The notes under the pieces were generated by a model. That model saw only the letters and a program-made list of their open reading frames with translations, was not told the DNA's origin and made no database searches. The position numbers were made by a program, and so were the translations under genes. A stretch of DNA of 7,568 nt, from assembly GCA_016199665.1 (NCBI GenBank), contig JACQGG010000258.1:1-7568 (forward strand), written 5' to 3'. Source of the DNA: Acidobacteriota bacterium. Its GTDB lineage: Bacteria; Acidobacteriota; UBA6911; JACQSX01. Positions 1-5,121 of this stretch are shown here, piece by piece (position 1 is the first letter of the stretch; each line of letters begins with the position of its first letter).

Positions 1-3
1 GAT

Positions 4-47
4 CCATGATCCATGATCTATGATCCGCGCGATCCGCGATCTGCCTT
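4..47. repeat. Heptanucleotide tandem array A, GATC-rich
   Basis: Six near-tandem 7-base units of the form CY-N2-GAT: CCATGAT twice, CTATGAT once, a 9-base variant with an extra CG at 25-33, CCGCGAT once, and a last unit CTGCCTT at 41-47. The last unit is identical to a unit of the array at 1663-1704, which places all three arrays in one family. The sequence GATC occurs six times, at 1, 8, 15, 22, 31 and 38. The array sits directly upstream of the MFS gene and may continue to the left of the window. Confidence 0.85.
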
Positions 48-67
48 CGAAACCATGAGACGGACGC

Positions 68-1378
68 TTGAATTCTGACCCCAAGTCCACGAGTCCCGCG
101 CAGCCAGACGTAGAAGTTCTGGTCCAGACACCCCGCCGCGCCGCGCCCATCACCGTGACGGGGCGGATGTTCAGCGCCCTCTTCAGCCCAGATTACCGGC
201 TGATATTCTTTGGATCGCTGCTGTCCAATATTGGAACGTGGGTGCAGCGGGTGGCGCTAAGCTGGCTGCTTTTCAGCATGAGCAACTCGGCGTTCTATCT
301 CGGCCTGGACGCGTTTGCCAGCGATTTTCCACTCTTGTTGTTTTCCTTGTTGGGCGGCGTCGCCGCCGACCGTCTGAACCGCAAGAAGCTGCTCGCCTGG
401 ACTCAGGCGCTTCAGCTCGGGTTGGCGGCTGTGCTGGCGGCTCTCACTTACAGTGGGCAACTCCAAGTCTGGCATATCATCACTATTTCTTTTCTCTTCG
501 GGTGTGTCCAGGCGGTCAATGTGCCAACCTATCTCTCGTTTCTCCCCACGCTGGTTCCACGCCAGGAACTTCCCAGTGCAGTCGCCTTGAACAGTTTCCA
601 ATTCAACATCAGCCGCGTCGTCGGTCCGGCGATTGCCGGCATTCTGCTGTTGAGGACGGGCCCGGCCTTTTGCTTTCTGATCAACTCGATCAGCTTCCTC
701 GCGGTGATCGTAAGCCTGTTCTGGATGCGGGGCGTTGTGTCCCCTCCGCGCAGCCAGGCTTCGGTGGGCCGCAGTCTGGCCCAGGGGGCGGAGTATGTGC
801 GCCGGCATGACATTCTTCGGTACTACCTGATGACGGTGTTCGTTTTTTCATTTTGCGCCTCGCCTCTGATCACCCTTTTTCCGCTGTTTGCGCGCGATCG
901 ACTCCATTCGGGAGCAACCGGTTTTAGCCAGATGCTCTCCATGTACGGACTGGGCGCCGTGGCCGGCGCCTTGTGGGTGGCCAGCGCGGGAAATTTGCGG
1001 CGAAAGGTGGACCGCGTGCTGGCGACTGCTTCCATTTTTGCGGCTTGCGCTTTTGCCTTTGCGCTGTCGCGCAGCCTGACGCTGTCTTCCGGGATTGCCC
1101 TGATGGCTGGGGCGAGCATTGTTGCGTCCAGCGTAACCTTGAACGCCATGGTGCAAAATGAATCTCCAACACGGCTGCGCGGGAGAATCATGAGCATGTA
1201 TGGACTAACGTTTCGGGGAGGCATGCCGCTTGGAAACCTGATGACCGGCGCCGTCGCACAGCGGTGGGGAGGGCCGATCTCGGTGGCCGCGCAGGGAATG
1301 ATCCTGTCTGTCTACCTCTGCATCTTTGTCCTGTTCCTCAGGCCCCGGTTCAGAAGCAAGCCGGTAAGCGGAACGTAA
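68..1378 (+). CDS. MFS transporter, EntS/MFS_3-type exporter
   Basis: A 12-helix inner-membrane major facilitator of the enterobactin-exporter-like group (MFS_3), probably a proton-driven efflux pump; the substrate cannot be told from sequence. Seen in the protein: a polar N-terminus (about residues 1-43), a first helix near 44-70, loop 2-3 motif A as G96-G97-V-A-A-D101-R102 followed by basic residues, and the N-S-F-Q-F-N-I-S-R-V-V-G-P stretch at 175-187 that is typical of this group. A matching C-half signature, Q-N-E-S-P-T-R-L-R-G-R, lies at 363-373. The length of 436 residues is normal. The start is uncertain: an in-frame TGA at 56-58 leaves TTG at 68 with a weak GAGACGGA upstream, while ATG at 167 (residue 34, just before helix 1, preceded by GGGGCGG) is a good alternative. 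The stop TAA is followed immediately by TAG and by repeat array B. No partner gene is adjacent. Confidence 0.93.
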   Translation: MNSDPKSTSPAQPDVEVLVQTPRRAAPITVTGRMFSALFSPDYRLIFFGSLLSNIGTWVQRVALSWLLFSMSNSAFYLGLDAFASDFPLLLFSLLGGVAADRLNRKKLLAWTQALQLGLAAVLAALTYSGQLQVWHIITISFLFGCVQAVNVPTYLSFLPTLVPRQELPSAVALNSFQFNISRVVGPAIAGILLLRTGPAFCFLINSISFLAVIVSLFWMRGVVSPPRSQASVGRSLAQGAEYVRRHDILRYYLMTVFVFSFCASPLITLFPLFARDRLHSGATGFSQMLSMYGLGAVAGALWVASAGNLRRKVDRVLATASIFAACAFAFALSRSLTLSSGIALMAGASIVASSVTLNAMVQNESPTRLRGRIMSMYGLTFRGGMPLGNLMTGAVAQRWGGPISVAAQGMILSVYLCIFVLFLRPRFRSKPVSGT

Positions 1379-1427
1379 TAGGCTGAAGGCGGTACGCGGA
1401 AGGCGGTACGCGGAAGGCAGAAGGCAG
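1379..1427. repeat. Heptanucleotide tandem array B, abutting the MFS stop codon
   Basis: Seven perfect-length 7-base units. On the + strand they are TAGGCTG (1379-1385), AAGGCGG (two copies), TACGCGG (two copies) and AAGGCAG (two copies, ending at 1427). The first unit starts at the base after the MFS TAA stop and supplies a second stop, TAG, in frame. The units are the reverse complement of those in array C (1663-1704), so the two arrays form an inverted pair around the gap. Array B has no T-tract and does not resemble an intrinsic terminator. Confidence 0.9.
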
Positions 1428-1662
1428 CGATAACCCACAGTGTGCTGCGGTTCTTTGCAGAAAGAAAGGGCTGGTTACGAAATCGTGATTTCTCAGCAGG
1501 TTGCGACGGGAGTTTCTTAGAAGTAGGCGACCGCCCACACGCTCACCGCGCGTCGCGCCGGGGAGGAAACTTGATCGGCCATCAGCTTATTGAAGCGCCA
1601 GTTGAGGGAGTTTCTCAAAAGGGAGCAGTAGCAAGGCCATAAATAGCGATAGTCCTTCTTTA
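1428..1662. other. Non-coding spacer with two copies of a GGGAGTTTCT motif
   Basis: I find no convincing gene between the two heptamer arrays. Two direct copies of a 15-base element, GGGAGTTTCTTAGAA at 1508-1522 and GGGAGTTTCTCAAAA at 1606-1620, match at 13 of 15 bases and lie 98 bases apart. A related GATTTCTCAGCA occurs at 1487-1498. Small inverted repeats are present: TTCTTT/AAAGAA at 1451-1466 and GAAATC/GATTTC at 1479-1492. The region looks like remnants of a dispersed intergenic repeat. The only open frame, 66 codons from a GTG, has no ribosome binding site and no recognisable product. Confidence 0.5.
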
Positions 1663-1704
1663 CCGCCTTCTGCCTTCCGCCTTCCGCCTACTGCCTACTG
1701 CTTA
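1663..1704. repeat. Heptanucleotide tandem array C, overlapping the 3' end of the 143-residue gene
   Basis: Six contiguous 7-base units on the + strand: CCGCCTT (1663 and 1677), CTGCCTT (1670), CCGCCTA (1684), CTGCCTA (1691) and CTGCTTA (1698). Read along the - strand transcript they become WAGGCRG-type units, matching array B read along the + strand transcript. The gene's TAG stop (1697-1695) is the first three bases of one unit, and its last two sense codons, AAG CAG, lie in the next. Bases 1665-1680 are an exact 16-base reverse complement of 1410-1425. Confidence 0.9.
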
Positions 1705-2126
1705 ATACCGAATCGCTCCCGAAGGGCTGCGACAGCTTCCGGCGCCCGGCTTGTTACCCATTGTTCGTAGCGTCCGGCGAGCGCTTCCAGATTGTGGTAC
1801 AGAAATGGGTTCTTGTAGGCTTTCCGCATTTCGGGAACCAGATGTTTGATTTTTTCCCAGACGACAAAGTGTTCGCTCGCATTTTCAAAGAAGAGTTTTT
1901 CCTCAAGCAGTCCCTCATTGACGATCGAGGCGGCCATTTCCCAATAAGTCACGACCTGCCGAAACAGAGCGGATTCCTCGCTGGTTGAGGGGTACTTGGC
2001 GAGGTGATCCTGCAGATTTTCGGATGAGAATTTTGAAGTGACAAACAGACGCGCCTTGCGCATTCTCTTTTCCCGCCTCAGGCCATAGAGCTGGAGCAGG
2101 ATATCGACGTCATGATGTGTGGACAT
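1695..2126 (-). CDS. Conserved-looking helical protein of unknown function
   Basis: A 143-residue soluble protein with no signal peptide or membrane segment, predominantly helical and charged. Visible features are a basic stretch R17-R18-E-K-R-M-R-K-A (17-25), an aromatic core Y61-W62-E63-M-A-A-S-I-V near 61-69, and a second core around F87-W90. The layout is reminiscent of uncharacterised DUF4760-like proteins, but I am not sure of that and assign no function. The ATG start at 2126 is well supported by AGGAGG (2136-2131) four bases upstream. It lies 86 bases downstream of the M14 peptidase on the same strand, with no clear terminator between, so read-through transcription is possible. The stop codon lies inside repeat array C, so the last two residues (K142, Q143) are repeat-encoded and the original C-terminus may have differed. 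Confidence 0.78.
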   Translation of the reverse strand: MSTHHDVDILLQLYGLRREKRMRKARLFVTSKFSSENLQDHLAKYPSTSEESALFRQVVTYWEMAASIVNEGLLEEKLFFENASEHFVVWEKIKHLVPEMRKAYKNPFLYHNLEALAGRYEQWVTSRAPEAVAALRERFGIKQ

Positions 2127-2130
2127 ACGG

Positions 2131-2146
2131 CCTCCTTCTGTGAAGG
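2131..2146 (-). promoter_or_regulatory. Strong Shine-Dalgarno with a small overlapping hairpin
   Basis: On the - strand, AGGAGG (2136-2131) lies four bases from the ATG at 2126 and fixes that start. Its upstream part belongs to the 3' arm of a 5-bp hairpin, CCTTC (2146-2142), loop ACA, GAAGG (2138-2134), so part of the ribosome binding site could be paired. The stem is short, so any effect on translation would be modest. Confidence 0.6.
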
Positions 2147-2212
2147 TTCAAAGGGTGACAGATCAGCCAGCGCGGCTGCACTCCAAAGCCCCCACCCCCG
2201 ATTTTCCCGGGT
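2147..2212. other. Short intergenic gap with G-tracts on the transcript strand
   Basis: Between the M14 stop codon and the 143-residue gene. On the - strand it contains a CCCGGG palindrome (2211-2206) followed by two G5 runs (2199-2195 and 2193-2189) split by one base. I see no hairpin followed by a T-run, so no standard intrinsic terminator is evident for the M14 gene. Confidence 0.5.
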
Positions 2213-4930
2213 TCACTGACTCTGCAAGTAGGTCCGCTGGCTGGGGGCAAAAAACAAGGCATTGAGCATGAGCCGGTTGAGCCCGTCAAAACTCGCACGA
2301 AAATTGGGATCGTCGGCAAACAGGATCACATGCCCGGAGCCGAGCGATTCGTCAATCAGGTACGCCTTCTCCGCAATTTGCGCGCGGGCCTCCGGCCAGA
2401 CCACGCCGCTGATGCGCACTTTATCCGCGCTTTCATAGATCAGGGCATTGTTCCCTTGTTTGCTGGGCGAAAGGACAATGTTGGAAGAGACCAGCACCGG
2501 GACATTTTGCGAATAACCCAGGGTCAGGTAGGTACGGTCATCCACCCGCGTCATCAGGATCGCCCCCGAGATGCGGAGCGGCCGTTCCGCCGTCTCTTCA
2601 TCCTTTCTCTCCTCGAGCGGCTCCAGACGCGCCGGTTCCGGCTTCTTCATCTCGGCCTCCTTCTTTTCATCTGCTTTCTCCGAAGTCCGCTCCGCAGGCT
2701 GGGATCTCCTCCCCTCCGGAGTTGCGCTGGTGAGCGCTACCTGCTTGTCGGCGGCGAACAGTGCGGCGCCCTTGATCCCGATGAGAACCCCGCCTCCCTG
2801 CACCCAGGATTTGATTTTCTCCACTCCTTCTTTCCCCAGCAGGCGCAGATACCCGGCGGCATTACCGTCGGGCAAAACGAGGACATCGTAGTCCTTGAGC
2901 TTGACTCTGGCGAAACTGCGCGTTCGAATCGCCGTGTACGGATATCCGTAATCCCGGTCCAGCAGGTATCCAATCCAGCCGTAAGAGGACCCTGACACCT
3001 CATGATCCATCAGAACCGCGATCTTAGGCGGCCGCACGTATGCCACAAAACCGCTTCCAAGGCTGGTACCCTCCTCCACCCATCCGGTGTTTGTGGCGTA
3101 AAGGGTCGCGCCGTAGCGACGCGCCAGATCTTCCACCTTCTGATGCAGATCCGGCTTGTTGTTTGCCAGCTTCAGAATCAGAGTGCCCCGTTCGAACTGT
3201 CGGCTTTCCGTCTTGAAAGAGAGACGCGACACCTGGACCCGATACTTGTTCCTCAGCAGATCGACCAGCGCGTGCGCCTCAGCATTGCCCCGGTACGGCA
3301 TCAAGTAGGCGTAACTCGCCTTACCCCCGAGTGCGGACAGCGGATTGGCCGGCGCCCCGCCGGCTTTTTGCATTCCGTCAGGCAACTTGCCGGCCGTGTA
3401 CATTTCCATTCCGTAAAAAAGAGGCAGCGACCAGGCGGTCACGTCGTATACCTGGGTAGGCTCCTTCCTCTCAAGACGCCGTTGTTCCTCTTTGAAAAAC
3501 TCGGGATCCAACTCCGCTTCCTTCTCGAAAATGGCTTTGATCAGTCGCTTGGCGGGCTGCGCCAGCGGAACAACATAGGAGCCAGCAGCCAGCTTCGCAC
3601 TGGAAGGCTTGTCTGCCGCATAGTCCCGCAACTCTATTCTCTGCTCTGAAGTCGTGCGAAATACTTCGACTCCCTGCAACAGCAGATTCCGAACCAGTTT
3701 CTCCGCCTGCCAGCGGTCATGCTCGGAGGTGAAAATGTAGGCCTTGACCGGGTCGCTCTTTCCCTCCTCGATTGCGGTGCGGTGAAATTCATAAAAGTCC
3801 CGCAGTCGCTTTTCACGATTCTCGGCCGTGATCTGGCACACAGCCATGGCCGCAATGAAATGATGCCAGGCCGCGTCGCGCAGGGTGAGCACTGTCTCGT
3901 CGTCGCGCCTGATCCTGATTCCCCGGGGCGCCGCCTGCTCGAATGTCATACCGGTCGCGCCGCGATACGAAGGCCAACTGCTGCCATAACCGGGGAAGAA
4001 CTCGTCGTAGTTCTCCCGTGTGAAGTAATCGAACCCGAGCCGGTCAAACGCCGCCGCAATCGCCCGTCCGTAAGTCATCCACCACTGAAACGTCTGAGGG
4101 GGGAGGTTCTTGTTCACCGGCCGGGCCGGAGGCGCAAAATAGTAAGTGCTGTTTGTTCCCATCTCGTGCAGATCAACGAACACCTGAGGCAGGTAATCCT
4201 GATAAACCTTGACTTGTGCACGCACCTCCGGCTGGGTCAGAAAGAACCAGTCGCGATTCAGGTCAAAAAAGTAATGATTTCCACGGCCGTCCGGCCAGGG
4301 CTCATCATGCTCGGCGGCGTTGGGGTCTTCGTTCGGTTCAGCTCCCAGGCCGGCGTTGTGGGCCATGATGTACCGCTCCCGGCCGTCGGGGTTCTGGACG
4401 GGAACAAGAACGATCACGCATTCTCTCAGGATCCTCTGCGTGTTGCGATCTGTTCCTGCCACCAGTTGGTAGGCGGTCAGGAGAGCTGCCTCGGCGCCGC
4501 TCTCTTCATTGCCATGGATCCCGAAACCGAGCCAGACCGTGGCCGGCGTCTTGGCAACCAGGGTGCTAACTTCCCCGGCGTTCCCAAGGCGCGGATCGGC
4601 CAGCTTGCGCGTCTGCGCCTGAATGGCGGCCAGGGCCTTCAGATTTTCGGGAGATGAGACGACGGCCAGCAGCAAGGGGTTCCCGTCATAGGATTCCCCG
4701 TATCGGGATACGTGGATTTTAAAGCTCGCTTTCTCAAGAGCTTGCAGGTACCTTTCTACGCTGGAGGTGGTAGTCAGCTTCTGGCCGATCTCATACCCGA
4801 GCACGGCGGCCGGCGTTGGGACGGCGCGATCGTACGTCCCGCCGGGATAGAATTCGAATTTGTCCTGCTGCGCCTGGGCCGCGCTGGCCAGCAGCACGAG
4901 CAGCAGAGGGAATGTCACGCGTCCTTTCAT
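2213..4930 (-). CDS. Secreted M14 zinc carboxypeptidase-like protein with C-terminal GATase1-like domain
   Basis: Large exported metallopeptidase of 905 residues, expected to cleave peptides, or cross-links with free C-termini, outside the cytoplasm. Signal peptide at 1-20 (hydrophobic 7-17, A-Q-A cleavage site before Q21). M14 domain about 45-365, with the metal and catalytic set intact: H139-G-N-E142, N180-P-D-G, N225-R226 in D-L-N-R-D-W, H255 in D-L-H-E-M-G, and probable catalytic E331 in T-F-E-Q. A long middle region (about 370-630) follows. Residues 635-728 look like a GATase1/flavodoxin-like fold without a nucleophile cysteine. After it come a charged low-complexity insertion (740-784) and a conserved-looking end with G-H-V-I-L-F-A-D-D-P-N-F-R at 866-878. 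I chose ATG 4930 because it begins the signal peptide and follows AGGGAGA at 4947-4941. A longer open frame to 5053 would bury the signal and has no support. It is divergent from the M48 gene. Confidence 0.94.
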   Translation of the reverse strand: MKGRVTFPLLLVLLASAAQAQQDKFEFYPGGTYDRAVPTPAAVLGYEIGQKLTTTSSVERYLQALEKASFKIHVSRYGESYDGNPLLLAVVSSPENLKALAAIQAQTRKLADPRLGNAGEVSTLVAKTPATVWLGFGIHGNEESGAEAALLTAYQLVAGTDRNTQRILRECVIVLVPVQNPDGRERYIMAHNAGLGAEPNEDPNAAEHDEPWPDGRGNHYFFDLNRDWFFLTQPEVRAQVKVYQDYLPQVFVDLHEMGTNSTYYFAPPARPVNKNLPPQTFQWWMTYGRAIAAAFDRLGFDYFTRENYDEFFPGYGSSWPSYRGATGMTFEQAAPRGIRIRRDDETVLTLRDAAWHHFIAAMAVCQITAENREKRLRDFYEFHRTAIEEGKSDPVKAYIFTSEHDRWQAEKLVRNLLLQGVEVFRTTSEQRIELRDYAADKPSSAKLAAGSYVVPLAQPAKRLIKAIFEKEAELDPEFFKEEQRRLERKEPTQVYDVTAWSLPLFYGMEMYTAGKLPDGMQKAGGAPANPLSALGGKASYAYLMPYRGNAEAHALVDLLRNKYRVQVSRLSFKTESRQFERGTLILKLANNKPDLHQKVEDLARRYGATLYATNTGWVEEGTSLGSGFVAYVRPPKIAVLMDHEVSGSSYGWIGYLLDRDYGYPYTAIRTRSFARVKLKDYDVLVLPDGNAAGYLRLLGKEGVEKIKSWVQGGGVLIGIKGAALFAADKQVALTSATPEGRRSQPAERTSEKADEKKEAEMKKPEPARLEPLEERKDEETAERPLRISGAILMTRVDDRTYLTLGYSQNVPVLVSSNIVLSPSKQGNNALIYESADKVRISGVVWPEARAQIAEKAYLIDESLGSGHVILFADDPNFRASFDGLNRLMLNALFFAPSQRTYLQSQ
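2579..2713 (-). other. Charged low-complexity insertion within the M14 protein
   Basis: Residues 740-784 of the M14 protein are almost entirely Glu, Lys, Arg, Pro, Ala and Ser, with alternating acidic and basic patches. They separate the GATase1-like domain from the last roughly 120 residues. The segment is probably disordered and could be a linker or a variable surface insertion. The DNA stays in frame on both sides and the flanking protein is well ordered, so a sequencing artefact is unlikely. Confidence 0.7.
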
Positions 4931-5012
4931 GCTGTTCTTCTCTCCCTGAGCGTTGTTGATTTTTGAATTGATGAATCGAGACGCTCCCTGTCCGAAATCA
5001 AGTGTCGGAAGA

Positions 5013-5018
5013 ATTATA
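5013..5018 (-). promoter_or_regulatory. Candidate -10 element for the M14 gene
   Basis: The - strand reads TATAAT, a full match to the sigma-70 -10 consensus. It would place transcription start near 5006, with a leader of roughly 75 bases before ATG 4930. No good -35 hexamer lies 16-18 bases upstream; GAGACA at 5047-5042 is about 23 bases away. The promoter may therefore be weak or activator-dependent. Confidence 0.45.
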
Positions 5019-5052
5019 GCCTGAAACCGCCGGGCTCTTTTTGTCTCTAACA

Positions 5053-5082
5053 TTGTGGAGTGAAGTTAGGTGGCGGTACAAT
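5053..5082 (+). promoter_or_regulatory. Candidate promoter for the M48 gene
   Basis: TTGTGG at 5053-5058 and TACAAT at 5077-5082 are separated by 18 bases. The -10 matches consensus at 5 of 6 bases and the -35 at 3 of 6. Transcription would start near 5089, leaving a leader of about 33 bases that includes the AGGAG ribosome binding site. This is a weak match found by eye. Confidence 0.35.
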
Positions 5083-5111
5083 ACAACCAAGACCTCTCTT
5101 AGACTATTGAC

Positions 5112-5116
5112 AGGAG
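5112..5116 (+). promoter_or_regulatory. Ribosome binding site that fixes the M48 start
   Basis: AGGAG lies five bases before ATG 5122, which begins a typical signal peptide. This decides against the longer open frame from TTG 5041, whose 27 extra residues would precede the signal peptide and which lacks its own ribosome binding site. Confidence 0.8.
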
Positions 5117-5121
5117 CCAGT

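Larger units (their letters stand above)
4931..5121. promoter_or_regulatory. Divergent control region between the M14 and M48 peptidase genes
   Basis: 191 bases separate the two ATG codons, so both promoters must lie here or overlap the opposite gene. The half nearer M14 is AT-rich. It contains a perfect TATAAT for the M14 direction and a TACAAT for the M48 direction, about 60 bases apart and facing away from each other. I see no obvious operator palindrome long enough to name a regulator. Confidence 0.6.

Noticed and set aside
1442..1642. 66-codon + strand open frame from GTG
   Set aside because: It has no ribosome binding site and no recognisable product, and lies in repeat-like spacer.
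1379..1704. Possible CRISPR or IS interpretation of the repeat-bounded region
   Set aside because: Units are 7 bases in direct tandem without spacers, and no transposase or target-site duplication is visible.
3719..4657. 312-codon + strand open frame, with others at 2330-2995 and 3002-3649
   Set aside because: All lie antisense to the M14 gene, whose motifs and signal peptide are clear. Their translations show no domain and come from the mirrored codon bias of a GC-rich gene.
5018..5042. AGCC/GGCT inverted repeat followed by a T-run
   Set aside because: The stem has only four pairs and an 11-base loop. It lies upstream of the M48 promoter candidate where no + strand transcript needs to end.
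4931..5053. Longer M14 start at ATG 5053
   Set aside because: It would add 41 residues ahead of a clear signal peptide, crosses the candidate promoter and lacks a ribosome binding site.
5107..5112. Perfect TTGACA hexamer
   Set aside because: It overlaps the M48 ribosome binding site ten bases before the start codon, so it cannot serve that gene as a -35 element.
5041..5121. Longer M48 start at TTG 5041
   Set aside because: The signal peptide begins at ATG 5122, which has AGGAG five bases upstream.
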